Part shown: piece by piece, positions 1-8,507 of the stretch
How positions within the stretch are numbered: the first letter of the stretch is position 1
Layout: each line of letters starts with the position of its first letter
NCBI RefSeq assembly: GCF_006496635.1
Contig: NZ_CP022958.1
Coordinates: 4,898,001 to 4,962,000 of the forward strand
Source: Azoarcus sp. DD4
GTDB taxonomy: Bacteria; Pseudomonadota; Gammaproteobacteria; Burkholderiales; Rhodocyclaceae
Direction of reading: 5' to 3'
Length of the DNA stretch: 64,000 bases
The notes under the pieces: model-generated
Told to the model about the DNA's origin: nothing
Database searches by the model: none
The model's input: only the letters and a program-made list of their open reading frames with translations
Translations under genes and position numbers: made by a program

Positions 1-39
1 GCACTGAGCATCAGCGCCGAATAGACCGCCCGGCACCGC

Positions 40-2070
40 TCAGCGGCGGAAGCGTCCCAGCGCGTCCTTGAGCGTGCCGGCGACACCGCGCAGCTGGGTC
101 ACATCGGCCGCGTTGCGCGAGGCGATGGCGGTGGTTTCCTCCGCCATCTGCGCGATGCGCTCCACCGCGCGGGCGATCTCCTGGCTGGCCGCGCTCTGCT
201 CCTGCGTGCTGTCGGCGATATCGCGCACCACGCTCACCGCGCGGCCGGTACGCTCGTCGATCGCTTCCAGCGCCGAGCCGGCCTGACGGGCCAGCTCGAC
301 TCCGCCGCCGACACGGTCGCGCACGCTTTCCATGCGTTCGGCCGCGGCCTGGGTGTCGTTGACGATGGCGGCGATGGTGCCGGCGATCTCCTGCGTCGAG
401 GTCGCGGTCCGCTCGGCCAGCTTGCGCACTTCGTCCGCCACCACCGCGAAGCCGCGGCCCTGCTCGCCGGCACGCGCCGCCTCGATCGCGGCATTGAGCG
501 CCAGCAGGTTGGTCTGCTCCGCGATCTCGCGGATCACGCCCACCACCGAGGAAATCTGCTTGGACTGCTCGCCCAGCGCCAGCACGGTGTCGGCGCTGCG
601 GCGGATGTCTTCGGCCATGGTTTCCATCTCGCGCGCGGTGCGGCCGACCACCTCATGGCCTTCGTGGCTGCCGGCCAGCGCTTCCTCGCCCATCCTGGCC
701 GCCTCGCGCGCGTTGTCGGCCACATGGGTGATGCTGACCGACAGCTCCTCGACCGAGGCCGCCATGCCAGATGCCGCCTGCGACTGCGTGCTGGCGCTGT
801 CGAGCAGGCCGCTGGAGCCCTTGTCCAGACGCTGGGCCGAGCCGCCGACCTCGTCGGCCGCGCGCGCGATCTCGTCCACCAGGCCGCGCACCTGGCCGAC
901 GGTGGTGTTGAGCGCATGGCCGAGGCGCATCAGTTCGTTGTCGCTGCGGGCGTCGGCCTGCGGCACCTGCACGTGCAGGTCGCCGCGCCCGAGCTGCACC
1001 ACCGCGTCCGCCACCCGGCCGAGCGGCGCCAGCCGGCTGCGCACCAGCCAGCCGAGCACCAGCGCGATGACCGCCAGGCCGGCCACACTGACGCCGGCCA
1101 GGATCATGCGCAGGCGGACGCTCTCGGCGAGGAATTCGTCGGTCCAGCTGCCGGCGGTCACCTGGAAGTTCCACGACTTCGACCAGCCGACCACGCCCAG
1201 GCGTTCGCGCAGCTTGTCGCCGTCCAGCCACATGTAGCGACGGGTGCCGCCCTGCGATGCCGTGTTCTCGATCGCCGACTGGCGCGCCTCGCCCTGCAGG
1301 ATCTCGCCCATGACTTTGCCGCCGAAGCGCGGATGGACGACGAATTCGCCTATGGTTTCCGGGTTGCCGGTGGGGCGCACGATCACGATGTAACCGGTCT
1401 GGCCGACCACGACGCTGCCGTACAGGGCGCGGACGCGTTCGATCTCGCTCTTGAGGTTGATGCGCAGCGACAGCGCACCATAGGGCTTGCCGTCCGCGCC
1501 GACCAGCGGCTTGATGTTGCTGAGGTTGTATTCGCCGTTGCGCACCACCAGGCCCTGGCGGGCCTCGCCGCGCAGCACCGCCTGCGTGACCGGATCGTCG
1601 TCCGGCATGGCGCTGCCGGTCATCGACTTGTCGTCCTTCTTCAGCAAGGTCGCGGCGCGATAGACCTTGCCCTGCTGGATCACCAGGACCGCCGGATCTT
1701 CGCCGGTCAGCGTGCGGAAACGCTCCAGCAGCGCGGTGTTGCCGTTGAGGGTGACGCCGCCGGCGACCACCGCCGGCAGCTCGACACCGCCGGTCGACAC
1801 CGGCTCGGCGGTCAGCTGCGGCACGCCGCCGATGAACTGCTCGAAGAAGCGCAACTGGCGTTCGCCGCGCACCTTCACGCTTTCGAACTCGCTGTCGAGC
1901 GCACCGACGATGAGCTTCACTTCGTTCTGCAGTTCCAGCTCGGACTGGGCGATGGCTGCACGCTCGGCCATGACCGCGCTGAGGCCTATCATCAGCGCGA
2001 AGACGAGCAACAGAACGGCAAGCGCCGGCAGCAGGATCTGCTTGCCGACGGTAAGGTGTTGGTAACGCAT
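40..2070 (-). CDS. Methyl-accepting chemotaxis protein
   Basis: Membrane chemoreceptor of 676 aa that passes a ligand signal to CheA/CheW. An N-terminal membrane segment (about residues 11-34) is followed by a large periplasmic sensor region of double-Cache type (to about 365), a second membrane segment, a HAMP linker, and a long cytoplasmic signalling coiled coil. The coil contains the highly conserved hairpin EIAEQTNLLALNAAIEAAR and the following GFAVVADEVRKLAERT. No CheR/CheB-binding pentapeptide is visible at the C terminus, which ends LGRFRR. I chose the ATG at 2070 because GAGAGGAA precedes it and the membrane anchor follows directly. Extending to 2244 would add 58 residues unlike any receptor N terminus. 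The ligand cannot be told from sequence. Confidence 0.93.
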   Translation of the reverse strand: MRYQHLTVGKQILLPALAVLLLVFALMIGLSAVMAERAAIAQSELELQNEVKLIVGALDSEFESVKVRGERQLRFFEQFIGGVPQLTAEPVSTGGVELPAVVAGGVTLNGNTALLERFRTLTGEDPAVLVIQQGKVYRAATLLKKDDKSMTGSAMPDDDPVTQAVLRGEARQGLVVRNGEYNLSNIKPLVGADGKPYGALSLRINLKSEIERVRALYGSVVVGQTGYIVIVRPTGNPETIGEFVVHPRFGGKVMGEILQGEARQSAIENTASQGGTRRYMWLDGDKLRERLGVVGWSKSWNFQVTAGSWTDEFLAESVRLRMILAGVSVAGLAVIALVLGWLVRSRLAPLGRVADAVVQLGRGDLHVQVPQADARSDNELMRLGHALNTTVGQVRGLVDEIARAADEVGGSAQRLDKGSSGLLDSASTQSQAASGMAASVEELSVSITHVADNAREAARMGEEALAGSHEGHEVVGRTAREMETMAEDIRRSADTVLALGEQSKQISSVVGVIREIAEQTNLLALNAAIEAARAGEQGRGFAVVADEVRKLAERTATSTQEIAGTIAAIVNDTQAAAERMESVRDRVGGGVELARQAGSALEAIDERTGRAVSVVRDIADSTQEQSAASQEIARAVERIAQMAEETTAIASRNAADVTQLRGVAGTLKDALGRFRR

Positions 2071-2263
2071 TGGGGAATTCCTCTCGATTTCGTCGCCCGG
2101 CAAGGGCTGCCCGGTACGCGCCTGGCACCGGTGCGGGATTAACGTCAGCGGCGCTCCATTCTTTAGCGCCGGGCTTGCGGATAGCCGACGCTTTCGTCCA
2201 CCTGCCGGAGCAGGCACCATACTGCGTTTGTCAGCACCCAACAAACGTCATTGCCCGTTCGTC

Positions 2264-2794
2264 ATGTCCCACGCTCCGCTCCTCATCCGTGATGCCGCCG
2301 AGGCCGACATGGCCGCAGTCGCCGCAATCTACGGCCACTACGTGCTCACCAGTGCCGCCACCTTCGAGGAAAGCCCGCCCGACGCCGCAGCGATGGCCGC
2401 GCGCCGCGCTGCCTTGCTCGACCAGGGGCTGCCCTGGCTGGTGGCCGAGCGCGGCGGCCGCGTCGTCGGCTACAGCTACGCCGCGCCCTACCGCGCCCGC
2501 CCCGCCTACCGCCACACGCTGGAAGACTCCATCTACGTCGCCCACGACGCGCTCGGCGGCGGGGTCGGCCGCGCCCTGCTGGCGGCGCTGATCGAGCGCT
2601 GCGGGCGCGGGCCGTGGCGCCAGCTGGTGGCGGTGATAGGCGACAGCGCCAATGCCGGCTCCATCGCCCTGCACGCCAGCCTCGGCTTTCGCCACGCCGG
2701 CACGCTCACCGCGGTCGGCTACAAGTTCGGCCGCTGGGTCGATACCGTGCAGATGCAGCGCGCACTGGGCGACGGTGACCGGACCCATCCGTGA
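2264..2794 (+). CDS. GNAT family N-acetyltransferase (phosphinothricin acetyltransferase-like)
   Basis: Predicted cytosolic acetyl-CoA-dependent acetyltransferase of 176 aa. It has the layout of the PAT/Bar-MnaT branch: an N-terminal IRDAAEADMAAVAAIYGHYV, a central YSYAAPYRARPAYRHTLEDS, the acetyl-CoA loop GGGVGRALL, and a C-terminal SLGFRHAGTL followed by a KFGRWVDTVQMQ motif. Relatives acetylate phosphinothricin, methionine sulfone or similar small amines; the substrate here is inferred only. The start at 2264 matches the family N terminus; the ATG at 2228 would add 12 atypical residues. The stop overlaps the GTG of the next gene, so the two are probably co-translated. Confidence 0.87.
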   Translation: MSHAPLLIRDAAEADMAAVAAIYGHYVLTSAATFEESPPDAAAMAARRAALLDQGLPWLVAERGGRVVGYSYAAPYRARPAYRHTLEDSIYVAHDALGGGVGRALLAALIERCGRGPWRQLVAVIGDSANAGSIALHASLGFRHAGTLTAVGYKFGRWVDTVQMQRALGDGDRTHP

Positions 2795-3963
2795 TCGGTC
2801 GCCTGCCGCTGTTCTGTCTCGGCCTCGGCCAGCTCGTCAGCTGGGGGCTGTTCTACTACCTGATCGGCGGCTTCGGCGACCTGATCGCCGCGGACCTCGG
2901 CTGGAGCCTGGCCCGCGTGCATGGTGGCTTTTCCGCCGCACTGGTGGTGATGGGGACGATCTCGCCGCTGGTCGGCCGCCTGATCGAGCGCCACGGCGGC
3001 CGGCCGGTACTGGTGGCCGGCTCGCTCGCCGGCGCCGGCGGCTGCACGCTGCTGGCTGCCGCCCACGACATCGCCGTCTATTACGCCGCCTGGCTGCTGC
3101 TCGGCGTGGCGATGCGGTGCACGCTCTACGACGCCGCCTTCGCCGCACTGGCCCGCGCCGGCGGCCCGGCGGCACGCAAGCCGATGGCGCAGATCACCCT
3201 GCTGGGCGGGCTGGCCTCCACCGTGTTCTGGCCGCTCGGCCATGCGCTGGCGGAACTGTGGGGCTGGCGCGGCGCAATGCTGGCCTTCGCCGCGATCGCG
3301 CTGGCCTCCATCCCGCTGCATCTCGCCCTGCCGCGCGGCCGCTACCAGGCGCCCGCCTCCGCCGCAGCCGGCACCGGCTTCGCCACCCCGGTGCGGGACG
3401 CCCGCACGGCGGCGCTACTCTACGCGCTCATCCTCACCATCACCGGTTTTCTCGCGGCGGCGATGTCGGCGCACATGATTCCGCTGCTGACCGCGCTCGG
3501 CGTGGCCGTACCGGTGGCGGTGGGCATAGGCGCGCTGCGCGGCGTCGGGCAGTCGCTGGCAAGGCTGGCGGAGATCCTGTCCGGCGGCCGGCTGAGCCCG
3601 CCGGCGCTCAACCTGCTGGCCGTCGCGCTACTGCCAGCGAGCTTCGCCGCCGCCTTCGGCAGCGGCCACTGGCTGGCAGCCGCGGTGGCCTTCGCCTTTC
3701 TCTACGGCGCCGGCAACGGCCTGCTGACCATCACCCGCGGCACGCTGCCGCTGGTGCTGTTCGATCCCAGCACCTACGGTTCGCTGGTCGGCCGCCTGCT
3801 GGCGCCGAGCTTCTTCGTCTCGGCGGCGGCACCGCTGCTGTTCGCACTGGTAATCGAAGCCTGGGGGGTGGGCGCGGCGCTGTGGCTGTGCCTGCTGCTG
3901 GCGCTGCTGATGCTGGCGGCAGCGGCCGTGCTCAAGGCGCAGTGCACGCCGGCGCACCGCTGA
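2791..3963 (+). CDS. MFS transporter
   Basis: Inner-membrane protein of 390 aa with about twelve hydrophobic segments and a typical major-facilitator start (QLVSWGLFYYLIGGFGDLIAADLGWS). The loop between helices 2 and 3 reads GRLIERHGGRPVL, a recognisable form of the MFS signature. The GTG start at 2791 overlaps the TGA of the acetyltransferase gene by four bases, so the pair forms one operon. Pairing with an acetyltransferase would fit resistance to, or handling of, a small amine or antibiotic, but the substrate is unknown. Confidence 0.85.
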   Translation: MIGRLPLFCLGLGQLVSWGLFYYLIGGFGDLIAADLGWSLARVHGGFSAALVVMGTISPLVGRLIERHGGRPVLVAGSLAGAGGCTLLAAAHDIAVYYAAWLLLGVAMRCTLYDAAFAALARAGGPAARKPMAQITLLGGLASTVFWPLGHALAELWGWRGAMLAFAAIALASIPLHLALPRGRYQAPASAAAGTGFATPVRDARTAALLYALILTITGFLAAAMSAHMIPLLTALGVAVPVAVGIGALRGVGQSLARLAEILSGGRLSPPALNLLAVALLPASFAAAFGSGHWLAAAVAFAFLYGAGNGLLTITRGTLPLVLFDPSTYGSLVGRLLAPSFFVSAAAPLLFALVIEAWGVGAALWLCLLLALLMLAAAAVLKAQCTPAHR

Positions 3964-3978
3964 CGCCGGCCGTCGGCC

Positions 3979-4590
3979 TCAGCCGCGGCGGAACACCAGG
4001 CTGAAATTGTTGGCCGGCATCTCGATCACTTCGTCCAGGCACAGGCCGCAGGCCTGCGCCTCGGCCTCCACCACTTCCAGGTCGCGCACGCCGAAGCGCG
4101 GATCGCGCTCCTTCAGCCACTGGTCGAAGCTTTCGTTGCTAGGCGCGGTGTGCGCGCCATGACGACGGTACGGGCCATAGCAGTAGAACACGCCGCCCGG
4201 CGGCAGCAGGCGCGCGGCACCGGCCAGCAGCGCGGGGGTGGTCTCCCACGGCGAATAGTGGATGACATTGATCGCGACCAAGGCGTCGGCGCGCGCCAGC
4301 GGCCACGACGGTGCCGTCGCATCCAGCAGCAGCGGCGCGGCAACGTTGGCGACGCCAGCGTGGGCGATCCAGGCGCGGATCGAATCGAGCGCGGCGGCAT
4401 TGCCCTCGCTCGGCAGCCAGGTCAGCGCCGGCAGCGCCGCGCCGAAATACACCGCGTGCTCGCCACTGCCGCTGCCGATCTCCAGCACCGTGCCGGCGGC
4501 CGGCAGCACCCGCCGCAACACGTCGAGGATGAATTCGCGGTTGCGCGCCGTCGCCGGTGCGAACTGGCGGGCGTCGCCCCCGGCGCTCAC
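3979..4590 (-). CDS. DUF938 family SAM-dependent methyltransferase-like protein
   Basis: Protein of 203 aa with a class I methyltransferase fold. Motif I is VLEIGSGSGEH near residue 40; ATRNREFIL precedes it, NVIHYSPWETT lies mid-protein, and the C terminus reads MPANNFSLVFRR, all typical of DUF938. The biochemical substrate of the family is not established. The GTG start at 4590 overlaps the trpS stop codon by four bases (GTGA), so translation is probably coupled to trpS on the same strand. Confidence 0.88.
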   Translation of the reverse strand: MSAGGDARQFAPATARNREFILDVLRRVLPAAGTVLEIGSGSGEHAVYFGAALPALTWLPSEGNAAALDSIRAWIAHAGVANVAAPLLLDATAPSWPLARADALVAINVIHYSPWETTPALLAGAARLLPPGGVFYCYGPYRRHGAHTAPSNESFDQWLKERDPRFGVRDLEVVEAEAQACGLCLDEVIEMPANNFSLVFRRG

Positions 4591-5939
4591 GCCGCAGCCA
4601 GCTCGGCGATGGCCGCGGCGTAGGCGGCCTGGTCGCGGCCATCGGCCAGGGTGCCCACCACCGCGCCGTCGAGCACGACGTCCGCTGCCCCCGACATCAT
4701 CGCCTCGCCCTGCTTGAGCCGGGCAATGGTCTGGCCTGCGCCCTTGGGCGAGTCGAAACCCACGCTCTGCAGGATGAGGTGGCCGTGGCCGTCGACCAGC
4801 TTGAAGTAGAAGCGGCCGTCGGCCTCGCGGTATTGCTTGAACAGCGGCAAGGCGCCGGCCTTGGCCTTGACGCCGGCACGGGCCTCGACCGCCGTGTCGA
4901 GCCGGCGCAGGCCGACGGCGTGGCGCAATTCGGTAAGAAAGGGAGTGGCGATCGCGCGCGCCTTCTCGGCGCCTTCGCGCAGTCGGGCTTCGATCAGCGC
5001 CGGCTGGGCGATCAATTCTTCGTAGCGGGCCCGCATCGGCGCCACCGCGCGGTCGATGCGTTCGAACAGCACCTGCTTGGCCTCGCCCCAGGCGATGCCG
5101 CCGGCGAAGGCCGCGCGCATCGTCTCGGTCTCTTCCGGCGTGGCGAAGGCCTGGTAGAGCTGGAACAGCGCCGAGCCTTCGGTCTCCTTGGGCTCGCCGG
5201 GCAGCTTCGAATCGGTGACGATGGAAAAGATCAGCTTCTTCAGCTCGGCCGCCGGCGCGAACAGCGGAATGGTGTTGTCGTAGCTCTTGCTCATCTTGCG
5301 GCCGTCGAGGCCGGGCAGCGTCGCCACCGACTCGTCGATCGCCGCCTCGGGCAGCACGAAGTGCTCGCCATAGAGGTGGTTGAAGCGCGCCGCGATGTCG
5401 CGCGCCATCTCGATGTGCTGGATCTGGTCGCGCCCAACCGGCACCGAGTGCGCCTTGAACATCAGGATGTCGGCGGCCATCAGCACCGGATACATGAAGA
5501 GTCCCATGTTCACGCCGGCGTCCGGGTCTTCGCCGTCGGCGGTGTTCTTGTCCACCGCCGCCTTGTAGGCGTGGGCGCGATTGAGCAGGCCCTTGCCGGC
5601 GACGCAGGTCAGCAGCCAGGTCAGTTCGGTGATTTCCGGGATGTCCGACTGCCGGTAGAACCAGACGCGATCGGTATCCAGCCCGGCGGCCAGCCAGGTA
5701 GCGGCGATTTCCAGCGTGGAACGCTGCACCCGCGCCGGATCGTTGGTCTTGATCAGCGCGTGATAGTCGGCGAGGAAATAGAAGCTCTCCGCGTCGGCAC
5801 GCAGGCTGGCTTCGATGGCCGGGCGCAGCGCGCCGGCGTAGTTGCCGAGGTGGGGCGTGCCGGAGGTGGTGATCCCGGTGAGGATGCGCTGGACGGGCTG
5901 GGCGGAAGCGGACGGGGCAGACGGCGAAATTGCGGGCAT
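4587..5939 (-). CDS. trpS: Tryptophanyl-tRNA synthetase with C-terminal extension
   Basis: Cytosolic class I aminoacyl-tRNA synthetase that charges tRNA-Trp. At 450 aa it is clearly longer than the E. coli enzyme (334 aa). The HIGH-like motif is GTPHLGNYAG near residue 27 and the KMSKS motif is GRKMSKSYDN near residue 220. After the catalytic core and helical domain, residues of about 365-410 (READGRFYFKLVDGHGHLI and following) resemble the small YegP/DUF1508 domain. This long form is known from beta- and some gammaproteobacteria. It overlaps the downstream DUF938 gene by four bases. Confidence 0.95.
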   Translation of the reverse strand: MPAISPSAPSASAQPVQRILTGITTSGTPHLGNYAGALRPAIEASLRADAESFYFLADYHALIKTNDPARVQRSTLEIAATWLAAGLDTDRVWFYRQSDIPEITELTWLLTCVAGKGLLNRAHAYKAAVDKNTADGEDPDAGVNMGLFMYPVLMAADILMFKAHSVPVGRDQIQHIEMARDIAARFNHLYGEHFVLPEAAIDESVATLPGLDGRKMSKSYDNTIPLFAPAAELKKLIFSIVTDSKLPGEPKETEGSALFQLYQAFATPEETETMRAAFAGGIAWGEAKQVLFERIDRAVAPMRARYEELIAQPALIEARLREGAEKARAIATPFLTELRHAVGLRRLDTAVEARAGVKAKAGALPLFKQYREADGRFYFKLVDGHGHLILQSVGFDSPKGAGQTIARLKQGEAMMSGAADVVLDGAVVGTLADGRDQAAYAAAIAELAAA

Positions 5940-5994
5940 GGGGCTGTCCGGCAGATCAAAGCCCGGGAGTGTACCGCCTGCCGGCGCTTACCGC

Positions 5995-6390
5995 CTACTC
6001 GGTCCAGCGCAGTACCGTACGCGCGCCGCCCACCGGCTTCAGATCGAACCACAGCGTCTCGGTGCGGCCGCCGTAGCTGGCGACCACCCGGTAGCGGCCG
6101 GCTTCGGCGACGTCGACCTGGCCGATCGGGCCGCACAGGGCCTCCGCCTGGCGGGCGTTGAGCGGATCTTCCACGCGGGTGCGGACGTCGCTCAGGTAGC
6201 GGCCTTCCGGCGTGGTGAACAGGATGGTGAGCGCGTGCTTGCCGACCTCGGCCCGCATCGCCTCGGATTCGTCCTGGCCAATGCCCCCGCAGTTGAGGCG
6301 GACCGGTTCGACCGCCTCGGCGCGCGCCGCAGCGCTGGCAAGCAGACAGGCGCCGGCGCACAAGGCCAGCCGCAGTGCGTGATTCGTCAT
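5995..6390 (-). CDS. Hypothetical exported protein
   Basis: Small protein of 131 aa with a clear Sec signal peptide (hydrophobic LALCAGACLLASAAARAEA, cleavage near residue 25). The mature part contains two cysteines (NCGGIG near residue 34 and LCGPIG near 87), which could form a disulfide. A stretch ALTILFTTPEGRYLSDVRTR is followed by a beta-rich GRYRVVASYGGRTETLWF segment, reminiscent of small carboxypeptidase-regulatory-like beta folds. No family is recognised with certainty. It is expected in the periplasm. Confidence 0.72.
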   Translation of the reverse strand: MTNHALRLALCAGACLLASAAARAEAVEPVRLNCGGIGQDESEAMRAEVGKHALTILFTTPEGRYLSDVRTRVEDPLNARQAEALCGPIGQVDVAEAGRYRVVASYGGRTETLWFDLKPVGGARTVLRWTE

Positions 6391-6415
6391 GTCGTCCCCT
6401 CGTCGTGCCGAGCAA

Positions 6416-6766
6416 TCAGCGTTCGTCGCCGCCCTCGCCTTTCAGGCCGCGGACCAGCGCCTTGCTGCCGTCGCGCGCCGTATGGCCGACGGTACGCCCG
6501 GCTTCGCCCACCGCCTTGACCGCGCCCTTGGCGGCATGGCCCACGCCGCGACCGAAATCCGCGGCGCCATGGCCGATCTCACGGCCGACGTCGCGCGCAC
6601 CGTGGCCGATATCGCGCATGGTCGAACCGACCGCATATCCCACTTCTTCGCTGGTCGAGGCCACCCCGGCCTGCGCGCCGGCGGCAAACAGGGCTGCGCC
6701 AACGAGCAGCGCCGTGAGCAATGCCCCTTGCCCCGGCTTTACGGGGCGAACAAGCCTGGCGTTCAT
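6416..6766 (-). CDS. Small exported protein with repeated Gly-His amphipathic motifs
   Basis: Protein of 116 aa starting at the ATG preceded by GAGGAG. It has a signal peptide (LLTALLVGAALFAAGAQA). The mature part is an 11-residue-like repetition: DIGHGARDVGR, EIGHGAADFGR, GVGHAAKGAVK, AVGEAGRTVGH, TARDGSKALVR. This pattern resembles LEA-like or apolipoprotein-like amphipathic helices with glycine-zipper spacing. Such proteins can associate with membranes, but the function is unknown. The longer ATG at 6805 would bury the signal peptide and is unlikely. Confidence 0.68.
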   Translation of the reverse strand: MNARLVRPVKPGQGALLTALLVGAALFAAGAQAGVASTSEEVGYAVGSTMRDIGHGARDVGREIGHGAADFGRGVGHAAKGAVKAVGEAGRTVGHTARDGSKALVRGLKGEGGDER

Positions 6767-6858
6767 GTTCGTCTCCTCGAAAGCGGTGCCAGCCGCGGCA
6801 CCCACGTTTTCAGCCTAGCGCGCGACGGCCGGGGTGGCGGTAATAAGGCGTAACCGGG

Positions 6859-7755
6859 CTAGAGCCCGCGCGCCCAGGCCGGCCGCAGCCGGGCCTCTGC
6901 CGGCGCGGCGATGGCCGTCCGGATCTCCGCCAGCAGGCGGGCCTTGTCGGCGCCCAGCGTGCCCTTGAGCACCAGCCAGTTGGAGGCATGGTCGGAGCGG
7001 AACACCGTGCGCCGCAATTCGAGCCCGGCGATCAGGCGCTCCATCTCGGCGAAGAGGCCGGCCTGCGCCAGCGGCGTCCACTCCGGATAGTCGGCGCGGA
7101 AACGCTGTTCGCCCTTGGGAAAGCTCACCACCAGCGTCGACAGGTACTCCGGCTGAGTGAGATTGGCGAGCCGGGCGGAGTTGTCGGCGTGCTGGGCGCT
7201 GTAGGCCTCGCCGCCCAGGCCGTTGAGGATCATCACCGAACGGCCGATGCCGGCCTCGCCCAGCTTGTCGAGCGCTGCGCGTGTCGAATCGAAGGTTTCG
7301 CCCTTGTTCACCCGCGCCAGCACGGTATCGTCGCCGGACTCCGCACCGACATACGCCAGCTTGAGGCCGGCGGCGTGCAGCTCGGCAAGCTCGGCCACGC
7401 TCTTGCGCCGCAGGTTGCGCGGCAGGCAGTAGCTCGATACCCGATGCACGTTCGGCAGGTAGGTCCGGATCGCTTCCAGGATGGCCAGCAGCCGGCGCGT
7501 CGGCAGCACCAGCGCGTCGCCGTCGGCCAGGAACACCCGGCGCACCTCGGGCCAGCGTTCGCCGACCCGGCGGATGCCGTCCATCACCTCGGCCTCGTCA
7601 CGGGCGCGAAAGGCCTTCTGCGGCGCGGTGTACATCTCGCAGAAGCTGCACTTGTTCCAGGAACAGCCGTCGGTGACCGGCAGGATGAGCGATTCGGCTT
7701 CGCTCGGCGGCCGGAACACCGGCTCGACGTAACGGATGGGGAAGGTGTCGGACAT
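6859..7755 (-). CDS. Radical SAM protein
   Basis: Cytosolic 4Fe-4S radical S-adenosylmethionine protein of about 298 aa. The cluster-binding cysteines are in CSWNKCSFC (CX4CX2C, residues about 26-34). Downstream come a GDALVLPT strand and AYVGAESGDD, as in the Elp3/oxygen-independent coproporphyrinogen oxidase-like superfamily. The substrate is unknown. Two in-frame ATGs (7764 and 7755) are equally possible and neither has a good ribosome-binding site; the shorter begins MSDTFPIRYVEPVFRPPSEA. The longer frame up to 7917 is not supported. Confidence 0.85.
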   Translation of the reverse strand: MSDTFPIRYVEPVFRPPSEAESLILPVTDGCSWNKCSFCEMYTAPQKAFRARDEAEVMDGIRRVGERWPEVRRVFLADGDALVLPTRRLLAILEAIRTYLPNVHRVSSYCLPRNLRRKSVAELAELHAAGLKLAYVGAESGDDTVLARVNKGETFDSTRAALDKLGEAGIGRSVMILNGLGGEAYSAQHADNSARLANLTQPEYLSTLVVSFPKGEQRFRADYPEWTPLAQAGLFAEMERLIAGLELRRTVFRSDHASNWLVLKGTLGADKARLLAEIRTAIAAPAEARLRPAWARGL

Positions 7756-7878
7756 GGGCGGCATCGTGCTTGCGAAGAAGGGATTCTGGCCAGCGCGCCG
7801 TGCCGCCGCAAGCCGGCGCCCCGCAGCGGTGCCGCGCTGCGGTAAGCTTGGCGCCCCAAGACCGCATTCCCGCCGCCG

Positions 7879-8502
7879 GTGACCCGCACGCCCGCTCCGT
7901 TCATCCCGCCCCCGCACCAGCTGCCGCCCATACCGCCGCTCGCGGTCGGTCTCGCCCGCCTAGCCTGCCATCCCGATACGCCGGAAGAGGCGGTTATCCG
8001 CCTGCATGTCGCCATCGCGCTCGAAGCCGACGGCCGGCTGACCCTGCACTACCACCTGCGCGGCGCGCTGGCGCAGTTGCGCATCGCCGACGCCGACACG
8101 CCCTTGCCGGCCGACCGGCTGTGGGGCCACACCTGTTTCGAGGTCTTCATCGGCAGCGAGGATGCCCCCGCCTACCGCGAGTTCAACTTTGCGCCGTCCG
8201 GCCAGTGGGCGGCTTACGCCTTTTCCACCTACCGCGAACGGATCGACGATGCGCCGCCGGGCGCACCGCAGCTCGAGATCCTGCGCAGCGGCGACCTGCT
8301 GATGCTGAGCGCCACCCTGCCCGCGGCGGCGCTGCCGCCCGACACGCCCGTCTCGCGGCTGCGCGTCGGCCTCAGTACCGTGGTCGAAGCCGCCGACGGC
8401 CGGCTGTCCTACTGGGCGCTCGCGCATCCCGGCGAGCGGCCCGATTTCCACGACGCCCGCAGCTTTTGCTGGCAGGTGTCCGCCCCCGTCTCTTCGTTCT
8501 GA
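7879..8502 (+). CDS. DOMON-like domain protein (MurB-associated type)
   Basis: Protein of 207 aa without a signal peptide, starting at GTG 7879. It shows the beta-sandwich pattern of the DOMON-like family found next to cell-wall recycling genes: LTLHYHLRGALAQLRI, then RLWGHTCFEVFIG, YREFNFAPSGQWAAYAFSTYR and a C-terminal YWALAHPGERPDFHDARSF. DOMON domains bind heme or sugars; the ligand here is not known. The NamZ-family gene starts five bases after its stop, so the two are likely co-expressed. The neighbour suggests a role in handling muropeptide or amino-sugar products. Confidence 0.82.
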   Translation: MTRTPAPFIPPPHQLPPIPPLAVGLARLACHPDTPEEAVIRLHVAIALEADGRLTLHYHLRGALAQLRIADADTPLPADRLWGHTCFEVFIGSEDAPAYREFNFAPSGQWAAYAFSTYRERIDDAPPGAPQLEILRSGDLLMLSATLPAAALPPDTPVSRLRVGLSTVVEAADGRLSYWALAHPGERPDFHDARSFCWQVSAPVSSF

Positions 8503-8507
8503 CCGCC

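Noticed and set aside
1..39. Gene end or regulatory site before the chemoreceptor
   Set aside because: Too short to judge; no terminator hairpin or stop-linked frame can be supported.
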